A stretch of DNA of 7,297 bases from Erysipelotrichaceae bacterium (GTDB taxonomy: Bacteria; Bacillota_I; Bacilli_A; Erysipelotrichales; Erysipelotrichaceae). The notes beneath the pieces are model-generated. The model was not told where the DNA came from. It did no database searches and saw only the letters and a list, made by a program, of their open reading frames with translations. The number at the start of each line of letters is the position of its first letter. Position 1 is the stretch's first letter. The stretch covers positions 1 through 7,297 of the forward strand of contig JAILBD010000228.1 of NCBI GenBank assembly GCA_024681275.1. Reading direction: 5' to 3'. Made by a program: the position numbers and the translations under genes. Shown here one piece after another: positions 1 to 7,297 of this stretch.

Positions 1-914
1 GAAGACGACCAGGATCTGCCAAGCAGCGCCCATGACGATACCGCAGACTGTCGGATTCAGATTGTACAAAGCTGTATAAGCAGCACCCATCCAGGACTGT
101 AAAGTTGCAGTGATAGGACCAATGACAAGGAACATGACAGGTACCGTTATGACAAGAGTCAGAAGCGGGACCAGGACATATCTTGCATACTTTGGAACGA
201 ACTTGTTGCAGTATTTCTCAACGACAGACATGAACCAGATCGTCACGATGATAGGAATGACGGAAGACCCGTAACCCTGTCTCTGCATAGACATCGGGAT
301 GCCCAGGAATCTCAGGCCATTCTCACCCAAAACAGCAGACTGGATAGTCGGAGAACACATTGTCAGTGCAACGGCAACAGCAATGTATGGATTGCATCTC
401 CACTTGACAGCTGCCGCATACGCCAGATAGACAGGCAAATAAGAGAAGATGGCATTATAGATCTCGTTGATGACCAGATAGACACCGCTGTCTGTAGCCA
501 GACCTGCGAACTTCGTCAGGATCATCAGTAAGGAACGGATCATACCGGCACCGATCAGAGCCGGAAGGATCGGGGTAAAGATATTGGTAACGAGGTCGAT
601 GACCTGGTCCATGAATTTGCCCTTGACCTTCAGATCATCCTTTTCAACAACATCGACAGCAGAACCGACAATGCCAGTAACATCCTGAACAGCATTGAAG
701 ACATCTTCTACTTCGTTGCCGATTACGACCTGGAACTGGCCGCCCTGTTCGATGACATTGATGACACCATCTACCTTCTTGACAGCCTCAGCAGAAGCCA
801 GACTGTTATCTTTCAGTTTGAAACGAACACGCGTGATACAGTGAGTGAGTGAAGCAATGTTCTCTTTGCCACCAATGTTCTCTACGATCTCAGCAGCAGT
901 CTTTTTTAATCCAT
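1..914 (-). CDS. PTS beta-glucoside-type EIIBC, 3'-partial, frame broken at the start codon
   Basis: Membrane permease of the phosphotransferase system that imports and phosphorylates a sugar, probably a beta-glucoside. The frame is open without a stop from the left edge to 909 (about 303 codons). The EIIB domain comes first (about residues 1-90): a TAAEIVENIGGKENI start, then the phospho-cysteine site SLTHCITRVRF (Cys about 26), as in the BglF family. A linker leads to the hydrophobic EIIC domain from about residue 100 (FTPILPALIGAGM, later SVIPIIVTIWFMS). The family is usually about 460 residues, or about 620 with EIIA; the 3' part lies outside the window, so EIIA cannot be judged. Oddity: the ATG at 914-912 has an ideal AAGGAGGA upstream but reads ATG GAT TAA, a stop at once. 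One extra base (for example ATG GAT TTA) would give MDLKKTAAEI. No in-frame ATG, GTG or TTG occurs before 612, where EIIC starts. Family is sure; exact sugar is inferred from the neighbouring GH1 gene. Confidence 0.88.
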
Positions 915-919
915 GGTTT

Positions 920-927
920 TCCTCCTT
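920..927 (-). promoter_or_regulatory. Ribosome binding site of the PTS gene
   Basis: AAGGAGGA on the minus strand, with 5 nt (AAACC) to the ATG at 914-912. This is a near-perfect Shine-Dalgarno at good spacing. It fixes the intended start even though that ATG is out of frame with the coding sequence. Confidence 0.85.
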
Positions 928-934
928 AAATATT

Positions 935-952
935 TGGTTTATCGTTTAACCA
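935..952. promoter_or_regulatory. LacI-type operator O1
   Basis: TGGTTTATCGTTTAACCA is an imperfect 18-bp palindrome (14 of 18 positions symmetric) with a central CG, the usual layout of LacI-family operators. It lies just downstream of the predicted transcription start of the PTS gene and upstream of its ribosome binding site. A bound repressor would block transcription there. The adjacent LacI-family gene is the likely ligand. Confidence 0.65.
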
Positions 953-959
953 CATCTAT

Positions 960-988
960 AAATTAGCATGAAATAAAGTTGATTTCAA
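960..988 (-). promoter_or_regulatory. Promoter of the PTS gene
   Basis: On the minus strand, TTGAAA (988-983) is followed by a 17-nt spacer and TAATTT (965-960), with TGC just before it, which makes an extended -10. The start of transcription would fall near 953, directly in front of the operator at 935-952. The -35 and spacing are good; the -10 is weak except for the TG extension. Inferred from consensus only. Confidence 0.55.
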
Positions 989-1003
989 TACTTTTTCATA
1001 AAA

Positions 1004-1021
1004 AAGTTAAACGTTTAATCA
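1004..1021. promoter_or_regulatory. LacI-type operator O2
   Basis: AAGTTAAACGTTTAATCA is centred on CG at 1012-1013. The inner 12 bp TTAAACGTTTAA (1007-1018) are a perfect palindrome. The right half TTTAATCA matches the right half of O1 (TTTAACCA); the left half has diverged. It lies upstream of the PTS -35 box and just upstream of the regulator's promoter. The centres of O1 and O2 are 69 bp apart, which could allow looping; that is inference. Confidence 0.6.
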
Positions 1022-1041
1022 TTTAACCAACTTTTTAACCA
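1014..1041. repeat. Repeated operator half-sites TTTAAYCA
   Basis: Three same-direction copies of the half-site occur: TTTAATCA (1014-1021, part of O2), TTTAACCA (1022-1029, directly abutting) and TTTAACCA (1034-1041). The last copy is 12 bp from the previous one. A fourth exact copy is in O1 at 945-952. The extra copies cover the -35 region of the regulator gene, so they could serve autoregulation. The sequence is seen; the function is inferred. Confidence 0.5.
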
Positions 1042-1050
1042 TTTTTATAG

Positions 1051-1056
1051 TATAAT
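1051..1056 (+). promoter_or_regulatory. -10 box of the LacI-family regulator gene
   Basis: A perfect TATAAT. No good -35 stands 16-18 nt upstream; the DNA there is occupied by the TTTAACCA repeats. With the usual 6-7 nt to the transcription start, RNA would begin at 1063-1064, which is the start codon itself. An overlapping alternative, TATAGT at 1046-1051, would leave a leader of only a few nucleotides. Confidence 0.55.
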
Positions 1057-1063
1057 CTAGGTG

Positions 1064-2077
1064 ATGAACAACAATAAGACCATATCCATCGTCGACATCG
1101 CAAAGCTTGCGGGTGTATCTACCGCAACGGTATCGCATGTCATAAACAGAAGCGGCCGCTACTCCAAGGCGACCGAAGAAAAAGTCAAAGCTGTCATTGA
1201 AAAGTACGGATATGTCTCCAATAACGCCGCCAAAAGTCTGAAGTCCTCTTCTTCCCATACGGTCGGTCTCATCATACCAAACATCAATAACGACTTCTTC
1301 TCCACGATCGCCGTCAGCATCGAACAGTATTTTGATTCTATGGATTACGCCCTCTTCATATGTAATACCGACAACGATCCGCAGAAAGAAAGACGTTACT
1401 TCCGGAAGCTCGACTCCATGCAGGTGGACGGTATCATCGTCATATCCTGCCAGAAGATGCTGGAATCAGATCTGACTAGCCGGGATGTCCCCATTCTTCT
1501 GCTGGACAGAACGCCTCTCAATGCCATGCATCTCAGATCTGTCACATCAGATGCCAGACACGGCATCTACATGGCTACAAAAAATCTAGTTGAGAAAGGA
1601 TGTCGAAAGATCGTCTTTGTCTCTTCCTTCCTTGCGACATATGTCAGCACCAATCGAAAAGATGGCTATCTGCAAGCCATGTATGAGCACGGTCTGAAAG
1701 TCGATGATTCCGCTATCATTCAGCTTCCTTCCGGCTCGTCTTTGATCAATACTGAAACCGCCATCGTCGACTATCTCACCGGGGGAAAGCAGATCGATGG
1801 TATCGTTTGTACCAGCGATAATCAGGCGATCGGCGCCATGACAGGGCTGAAACGAATGGGACTCAGTGTCCCTGAAGATGTCAAGGTCTTCGGCTTCGAC
1901 AATCAGATACAGTCCCGTCTGTGCACACCTAGCCTCTCAACGATACATAGACAGCCTTCCCTCATGGGTGAAAAAGCCGCTGAGATACTTATGAAACTGA
2001 TCAAGAAAACAGATAATATTCCTCAAGAAACGGTCATCAACTGTTCCTTGATCGAAAGACGTTCAACAGAGATATAA
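1064..2077 (+). CDS. LacI-family transcriptional regulator
   Basis: DNA-binding repressor of the LacI/GalR family, 337 residues from the ATG at 1064; the family is typically 330-345. The N-terminal helix-turn-helix is at about residues 9-28 (IVDIAKLAGVSTATVSHVIN), and a hinge helix follows at about 53-59 (NNAAKSL). The periplasmic-binding-protein-like core starts at about 66 (TVGLIIPNINNDFF) and keeps VDGIIV, DGIVCTSDNQAIGAM and VFGFDNQ signatures. An in-frame TAG at 1058-1060 limits the start to GTG 1061 or ATG 1064. There is no Shine-Dalgarno, and the -10 box almost touches the start, so a leaderless mRNA is likely. It is transcribed away from the PTS gene and has CG-centred operators on the shared upstream side. 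It probably represses the PTS gene and itself, with a sugar or sugar phosphate as effector; the effector is not visible. Confidence 0.93.
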   Translation: MNNNKTISIVDIAKLAGVSTATVSHVINRSGRYSKATEEKVKAVIEKYGYVSNNAAKSLKSSSSHTVGLIIPNINNDFFSTIAVSIEQYFDSMDYALFICNTDNDPQKERRYFRKLDSMQVDGIIVISCQKMLESDLTSRDVPILLLDRTPLNAMHLRSVTSDARHGIYMATKNLVEKGCRKIVFVSSFLATYVSTNRKDGYLQAMYEHGLKVDDSAIIQLPSGSSLINTETAIVDYLTGGKQIDGIVCTSDNQAIGAMTGLKRMGLSVPEDVKVFGFDNQIQSRLCTPSLSTIHRQPSLMGEKAAEILMKLIKKTDNIPQETVINCSLIERRSTEI

Positions 2078-2081
2078 AATC

Positions 2082-2113
2082 AAGGCCTTGCGGTGATCCG
2101 CAAGGCCTTATTT

Positions 2114-2115
<2 letters not shown>
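2082..2115. terminator. Strong bidirectional terminator
   Basis: A perfect 12-bp stem, AAGGCCTTGCGG (2082-2093) with CCGCAAGGCCTT (2098-2109), closes a TGAT loop. A T-run follows at 2111-2115. It lies between the convergent regulator and GH1 genes. On the minus strand the hairpin is followed by TGATTTTAT, so it probably ends both transcripts. The plus-strand T-run overlaps the TAA of the GH1 gene. Confidence 0.92.
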
Positions 2116-3675
<1,560 letters not shown>

Positions 3676-4458
3676 ATGTTTATCTACAACTACCATACAC
3701 ACACATCAAGATGCGGACATGCCTCAGGCAGCGACGAAGAGTACGTCCTGGCCGCCATCAAAGCCGGCTACAAGGTCCTGGGCTTCTCCGATCACGCACC
3801 ATATCAGAACTTCTATCGTCCCAGATCCCACATGCACTGGGAAGAACTCGATGATTACATCCGCAGCGTGAATACCCTCAAAGAAAAATACAAGGATCAG
3901 ATCACCATCAGGCTGGGACTGGAAACAGAATACTATCCGGAAGTCCATGCGGAAAGAGAAGAACTGGCGAAACGTCTGGACTACATGCTGCTGGGTCAGC
4001 ATTTCTCGGCATTAAGCCTGGACAGTGTCAACTACTTCAAAGAAAACAGCGACGAAGAGATCCTGGAATACGCGCAGGCAGTCTGCGATGCGCTCGACAG
4101 CGGCATCTTCACCTATCTGTGCCATCCCGATGTCTTCATGAACCACCAGACCGTCTTTTCAGAAAGCTGTCAGAAAGCAGCCCACATGATAGGCAGAAAG
4201 TGCGAAGAGACAGGTACACCGGCTGAGATCAATATCCGCGGTGTCATGAAAGGACTCAAACATTTTCCGGACGGGGAACAGTATTGGTATCCGAACAAAG
4301 CCTTCTGGCGCATCATGTCTCAATACGACATCAAAACAGTCGTAGGCATCGATGCCCACGATCCAAACGATCTCCTGCAGACCGGCATGGTCACAGAAGG
4401 TCTGGAACATCTGAAAGATCTGGATCTTCACTTCATCGAAGATCCCTTCATCGATTGA
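3676..4458 (+). CDS. PHP-domain phosphoesterase, histidinol-phosphatase (HisK) type
   Basis: Metal-dependent phosphoesterase of 260 residues, the usual HisK/HisJ length, cytoplasmic. The metal ligands of the PHP fold are all present in order: H7-T-H9 and H15 (HTHTSRCGH), D39-H40 (GFSDHAP), E83 (LGLETEYYPE), H109 (LLGQHF), H150 (LCHPDVF) and D226-A-H228 (VGIDAHDPNDL). Family members hydrolyse histidinol phosphate, but related proteins act on other phosphates, and no histidine-pathway gene is in the window. The ATG at 3676 was chosen because GGAAGG sits 9 nt upstream and the protein then begins directly with the HxH strand. An in-frame ATG at 3568 would run over the start of the divergent GH1 gene and adds no conserved sequence. 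It is a single-gene unit, closed by a terminator right after the stop. Family call is firm; substrate is open. Confidence 0.85.
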   Translation: MFIYNYHTHTSRCGHASGSDEEYVLAAIKAGYKVLGFSDHAPYQNFYRPRSHMHWEELDDYIRSVNTLKEKYKDQITIRLGLETEYYPEVHAEREELAKRLDYMLLGQHFSALSLDSVNYFKENSDEEILEYAQAVCDALDSGIFTYLCHPDVFMNHQTVFSESCQKAAHMIGRKCEETGTPAEINIRGVMKGLKHFPDGEQYWYPNKAFWRIMSQYDIKTVVGIDAHDPNDLLQTGMVTEGLEHLKDLDLHFIEDPFID

Positions 4459-4461
4459 TGC

Positions 4462-4486
4462 ATCCCGTTACAAAACGGGATTTTTT
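4462..4486 (+). terminator. Intrinsic terminator after the PHP gene
   Basis: An 8-bp stem ATCCCGTT (4462-4469) / AACGGGAT (4474-4481) has the loop ACAA and runs into TTTTTT (4481-4486). It starts 3 nt after the stop codon and separates the PHP gene from the BtpA-like gene. Confidence 0.9.
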
Positions 4487-4506
4487 CTTGCCCGGGAAAA
4501 AGCTCC

Positions 4507-4531
4507 TATATTATCATTTATCATGAGGAGG
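4507..4531 (+). promoter_or_regulatory. -10 candidates and ribosome binding site of the BtpA-like gene
   Basis: Overlapping -10-like boxes TATATT (4507-4512) and TATTAT (4509-4514) follow the upstream terminator. TTGCCC at 4488-4493 is a possible -35, but the spacer is only 13-15 nt. GAGGAGG at 4525-4531 is a strong Shine-Dalgarno, 10 nt before the ATG at 4542, slightly long spacing. The ribosome binding site is certain; the promoter boxes are tentative. Confidence 0.5.
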
Positions 4532-4541
4532 AAAGAAGAAT

Positions 4542-5381
4542 ATGGCATTAGATTTCTATTCTGACACAAGCAATTGGCTGCAAGAGACCTTTCATGTAGA
4601 AAAACCCGTCATCGCCATGTGCCATCTCCAGCCTTTGCCTGGCGATCCCTACTATGATGAGGAAGGCGGCATGGAAAAGGTCGTCGAAGCAGCGAGAAAA
4701 GATCTGAGAGCACTCATTGAAGGCGGCGTTGACGGCATCATGTTCTCCAACGAATACGCCTTGCCATATCTGACTAAGATGGAACCGATCACCCTGGCCG
4801 CCATGGCCTTCGTCGTCGGTCAGCTCAAGGACGAGCTCACCATTCCATACGGCATCAACTGCCTCTGGGATCCGATCGCCTCTCTGGACGTCGCCAAGGC
4901 AACAGGCGGACTCTTCATCAGAGAGATCATATCCGGTGCCTACGCATCCGACTTCGGCATCTGGAACACCAATCCCGGCGCGACCGCAAGACACCGCCAC
5001 AGGATCGGTGCGGACCACATCAAGATGATGTACAACATCGTCCCTGAAGCCACAGGCTACATGGCCGACAGAGACATCGCAGCCATCGCCAAGTCCACGG
5101 AGTTCAACTGCCGTCCGGACGCCATCTGCGTATCGGGGCTCACAGCCGGAGCCGAGACTGACACGCAGGTCTTGACCAAAGTCAAGGAATCCGTGAAGAA
5201 GACCCCTGTCATCTGCAACACGGGCTGCAACAAGGACAACATCATCAGACAGCTGACTGTCGCCGACGGTGCCGTCTGTGCCACCACCTTCAAGGTGGAT
5301 GGCAAGTTCGAGAATCCTGTCGACTACAAGAGAGTCAAGGAATTCATGGACATCGTCAAAGGATTCAGAAAGACATTATAA
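4542..5381 (+). CDS. BtpA/SgcQ-family protein
   Basis: 279 residues, full length for the BtpA family, predicted as a soluble TIM-barrel protein. No signal peptide or membrane segment is seen. Family landmarks in order are KPVIAMCHLQPLPGDP (21-36), EGGVDGIMFSNEYALPY (60-76), a middle block with LWDPIASLDVAKATGG (108-123), AICVSGLTAGAETD (194-207), PVICNTGCNKDNI (222-234), and DGAVCATTFKVDGKFENPV (242-260) near the C-terminus. BtpA was named for a role in photosystem I assembly in cyanobacteria. SgcQ is a member from an enteric PTS cluster with no known reaction. In a non-photosynthetic organism like this one the former role cannot apply, and an enzyme of sugar metabolism is a reasonable guess. 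Start: ATG 4542 with GAGGAGG upstream. It stands alone between two terminators, so it is probably monocistronic. Its third codon positions look richer in G/C than those of the regulator gene. Confidence 0.88.
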   Translation: MALDFYSDTSNWLQETFHVEKPVIAMCHLQPLPGDPYYDEEGGMEKVVEAARKDLRALIEGGVDGIMFSNEYALPYLTKMEPITLAAMAFVVGQLKDELTIPYGINCLWDPIASLDVAKATGGLFIREIISGAYASDFGIWNTNPGATARHRHRIGADHIKMMYNIVPEATGYMADRDIAAIAKSTEFNCRPDAICVSGLTAGAETDTQVLTKVKESVKKTPVICNTGCNKDNIIRQLTVADGAVCATTFKVDGKFENPVDYKRVKEFMDIVKGFRKTL

Positions 5382-5385
5382 AAGA

Positions 5386-5407
5386 AGACCTGAAGGTCTC
5401 CGTTTTT
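5386..5407. terminator. Terminator between convergent genes
   Basis: AGACC (5386-5390) pairs with GGTCT (5395-5399) around a TGAA loop, and CCG then TTTTT (5403-5407) follow. The stem is short, and the T-run is a few bases away from it. On the minus strand the hairpin is followed by TCTTTT, so it may serve both the BtpA-like gene and the phosphoesterase gene, whose stop codons are 27 nt apart. Confidence 0.65.
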
Positions 5408-5408
5408 C

Positions 5409-6131
5409 TTATCTTACGTAATAGATCTCCAAGATCTGTCCTTCCTCATCGATCTTCAGACAGGACAGATAGCCGAAGCTGCTTCCCATCGCACAGCCGC
5501 AGTCGATATCATACCAGCTGTATCCGTTGGGATACTTCTGAATGAAGACATCATCGTTGTCTCCTGAAAGCCTGCGCGTGATGATGTGTCCGGAAATGAA
5601 GAAGGTCTCCTTATCCGTGTCAGGCAGCTTGGGAATGCTGCCGATATTGTGATCCGACATGTCCCACATGATATCCTGGATGGCCATCAGATCATGGACG
5701 TGATCCTTCGTGTAGATATCGATCCCGTCATTGATGGCGCTGGTATGGGAAAGGATGAAACGCCTCTTGCCCAGATGCAGATCCTTCTTGACCGTCGTCT
5801 CATAAAGCAGGAAATCCACGATCTGCTTCTGCTTTTCCTGATCCAGGCTCTTGAAACGGGAATAGGTCTCCTTTCCTCCGTTGACGCCATAGAACCAGCT
5901 GATCCTGTCGCTTCCTTCCATGAACGTCAGCATCATGTGCTCGTGATTGCCCAGAAACATCTCGACATTGTCTCTTGACATGATATCGAAAAGGATCTCC
6001 AGTGAACCCGGGCCTCTATCGATGGCATCACCCAGGATATAGAGCCTGTCTTCGTCCCTCAGCCCTATCTTCTCAAGCATTGCCTTGTAACGGCCGTACT
6101 GGCCGTGCATATCCGACATGATATAGATCAT
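5409..6131 (-). CDS. Metallophosphoesterase, PPP-type serine/threonine phosphatase-like
   Basis: 240-residue soluble calcineurin-like phosphoesterase. Two-metal site motifs are complete: D7-x-H9 (SDMHG), GDAIDRG (34-40), GNHEH (61-65), H129 (ILSHTSA) and GH at 181-182 (FISGHI). The C-terminal YDIDCGCAMGSSFGYLSCL pattern is typical of the bacterial PPP group that includes serine/threonine phosphatases and ApaH/PrpE-type dinucleoside tetraphosphatases; which of these it is cannot be told from the motifs. The start codon ATG (6131-6129) overlaps the TGA of the upstream addA gene in an ATGA arrangement, so the two are very likely cotranscribed and translationally coupled. A purine-rich AGGGAAG lies inside the end of addA as its ribosome binding site. 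The gene ends at the terminator facing the BtpA-like gene. Confidence 0.85.
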   Translation of the reverse strand: MIYIMSDMHGQYGRYKAMLEKIGLRDEDRLYILGDAIDRGPGSLEILFDIMSRDNVEMFLGNHEHMMLTFMEGSDRISWFYGVNGGKETYSRFKSLDQEKQKQIVDFLLYETTVKKDLHLGKRRFILSHTSAINDGIDIYTKDHVHDLMAIQDIMWDMSDHNIGSIPKLPDTDKETFFISGHIITRRLSGDNDDVFIQKYPNGYSWYDIDCGCAMGSSFGYLSCLKIDEEGQILEIYYVR

Positions 6132-7297
6132 ATGACTTCCCTGACCTCACCATCAATTATACTGTACAAATAACAGAAAACCTTCTTATCTGAGACTTTT
6201 TCGATATAAGACCGGTAACCTTTCAGCTGTTCATCATAGTGTTCATCATCGATATCCTTCGTCTTGTAATCAATGATATCGAAATGATCCTCATATTCCA
6301 TCAGCAGATCGATGAAACCATGCTTTCGCTCATTTTCTTCCTCATAGATGAATTCATATTCCTTGTACGCCTTCCCCGAAGCCGCATCCTTCATCAGATC
6401 ATGTTCCATGAAACGCCTGATGTAAGCGACGTATTCCGGATCGATCCGGCTGTAATCCGGATCGGCAAGATCCAGCGTTTCCAGATAATAGTGCAGGGTT
6501 GTGCCCAGCTCCATCTTCCGTATCGTTTCCGCATCGATCAGACCGGCCTTCTTGGAGAAATGTGAGCTCCCGACCTTCTTAGCCTCGATCCGGATCGGCT
6601 TTCTGACCTCGATCTTTCCTATGCTTTCATCCTTCAGGGTCCTGAGATCCCTGACTGACGAAAGACGGTAATCACGGTCAAAGGTCAAGTCATTCAGATC
6701 GACATCCTCGATCAGAGACCGTTCTTCCAGATCCCTGTAGATATAGGAAAGCAGCTGGGCGTAATTCCTCGCTGAAATGCGCAGATCCCTGGCGACCATC
6801 TTTCCTTCCGCAGTCTCATCCTGCAGGGAAGTGATCATGATCATCTTCTCCTCACTCCTGGTCAGAGCCACATAGAGAAGACGCAGCTTTTCCGAAACAT
6901 CTTCTTTCCGGCATCTGCGCACATAGATCGCCTTGCGGATATTCTCCTTGAGACCTCTGCCCTCGATCAGAGAAGGCATGATGATGCCATCCTCCTTCGT
7001 GAAAAGGAAACGGTCATTGATGTCGCTCTGATTGAAATCGACATCCAGAGCCGGGAAGTAACAGATCTTGTACTGCAAGCCCTTGGCCTTGTGGATATTG
7101 ATGATCTTCACGGCATTGGCTGATGTCTCATCGGCGCTGTAGGTGATCTCCCTTTCATCACTTTCGAAGATGCTTGAAAGATACTCATTGAAAGCGCGGT
7201 AGTCATACGCCGATCTGTTCAGGCTATGCGAAAGCTGATAGAGGTAGTCCAGTCTGATCAGATTGTCCTTCACATCGCCGATGCTGTAGATCTTCTC
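6128..7297 (-). CDS. addA: AddA-type ATP-dependent helicase/nuclease subunit A, 5'-partial
   Basis: C-terminal 389 residues of a UvrD-like helicase fused to a RecB-type nuclease, the subunit A of the AddAB enzyme that resects double-strand DNA breaks for recombination. AddA is usually about 1,200 residues, so roughly two thirds lie beyond the right edge. The frame is open to the last base; a GTG at 7273 is internal, because EKIYSIGD precedes it without a stop. In numbering from the window edge, helicase motif V is at about 63-80 (VKIINIHKAKGLQYKI) and motif VI at about 138-150 (LRLLYVALTRSEEKM). The nuclease domain has GTTLHYYLE (265-273), YKEYEF (311-316), GFIDLL (327-332), the catalytic IIDYKT (341-346) and QLKGY (357-361). 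These are the Asp, Asp-x-Lys and Gln/Tyr positions of the family, so the nuclease looks active. PcrA/UvrD is excluded by the nuclease domain. It shares a 4-nt overlap with the phosphoesterase gene. Confidence 0.9.
   Translation of the reverse strand, partial: EKIYSIGDVKDNLIRLDYLYQLSHSLNRSAYDYRAFNEYLSSIFESDEREITYSADETSANAVKIINIHKAKGLQYKICYFPALDVDFNQSDINDRFLFTKEDGIIMPSLIEGRGLKENIRKAIYVRRCRKEDVSEKLRLLYVALTRSEEKMIMITSLQDETAEGKMVARDLRISARNYAQLLSYIYRDLEERSLIEDVDLNDLTFDRDYRLSSVRDLRTLKDESIGKIEVRKPIRIEAKKVGSSHFSKKAGLIDAETIRKMELGTTLHYYLETLDLADPDYSRIDPEYVAYIRRFMEHDLMKDAASGKAYKEYEFIYEEENERKHGFIDLLMEYEDHFDIIDYKTKDIDDEHYDEQLKGYRSYIEKVSDKKVFCYLYSIIDGEVREVI

Noticed and set aside
904..914. Programmed ribosomal frameshift at the A6G run of the PTS start
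   Set aside because: The zero-frame TAA (908-906) comes before the slippery A-run can be decoded, so a standard -1 slip there could not rescue the frame; an indel or sequence error is simpler.
935..1021. CcpA cre sites in the PTS/regulator gap
   Set aside because: The palindromes are CG-centred but lack the TG-4-nt-CG layout of cre; they fit a dedicated LacI-family operator better.
4548..5018. A 156-codon minus-strand open frame opposite the BtpA-like gene
   Set aside because: It is a shadow of G/C-rich third positions in a clearly conserved gene; no family features and no initiation signals.
5586..5978. A 130-codon plus-strand open frame opposite the phosphoesterase gene
   Set aside because: The minus-strand frame carries a full set of catalytic motifs; this one has none.
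7271..7273. GTG at 7273 as the start of a short separate gene
   Set aside because: The frame stays open to the window edge, and the content is helicase motifs V-VI plus a nuclease, the known C-terminal half of AddA; no ribosome binding site is present.

Overview
This window is an ordinary, dense stretch of bacterial chromosome. The organism is most likely a gut-type member of the Bacillota. The support is a glucose/glucoside-superfamily PTS permease, a GH1 6-phospho-beta-glucosidase, a LacI-family regulator, an AddA-type helicase-nuclease, strong GGAGG ribosome binding sites and compact hairpin/T-run terminators. Erysipelotrichales is one possibility, but that is an impression, not something the sequence proves.

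Layout from left to right. (1) Positions 1-914, minus strand: the N-terminal two thirds of a beta-glucoside-type PTS EIIBC, cut by the window edge. Its well-placed ATG is out of frame with the rest of the protein. (2) Positions 915-1060: a divergent control region with a good promoter for the PTS gene, two CG-centred LacI-type operators and repeated TTTAAYCA half-sites. (3) 1064-2077, plus strand: a LacI-family regulator whose -10 box lies so close to its start that the mRNA is probably leaderless. (4) A strong two-way terminator, then 2114-3574, minus strand: a complete 6-phospho-beta-glucosidase. (5) 3575-3675: a second divergent promoter region. (6) 3676-4458, plus: a HisK-type PHP phosphoesterase with its own terminator. 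(7) 4542-5381, plus: a BtpA/SgcQ-family TIM-barrel protein with its own ribosome binding site and a terminator shared with the convergent gene. (8) 5409-6131, minus: a PPP-type metallophosphoesterase, overlapping by 4 nt the end of (9) 6128-7297, minus: the C-terminal part of AddA, running off the right edge.

How the genes fit together. The PTS permease would import and phosphorylate a beta-glucoside, the GH1 enzyme would cleave the 6-phosphoglucoside in the cytoplasm, and the LacI protein is the obvious local regulator, with operators at the PTS promoter and its own promoter. The PHP and BtpA-like genes are single-gene units beside this locus, and their substrates cannot be read from the sequence. 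The addA-phosphoesterase pair belongs to DNA repair and housekeeping. I see no CRISPR array, insertion sequence, tRNA, rRNA or phage gene, and nothing I would call a new system. The points most worth checking are the frameshifted start of the PTS gene, the probable leaderless regulator mRNA, and the layered operator repeats between them.
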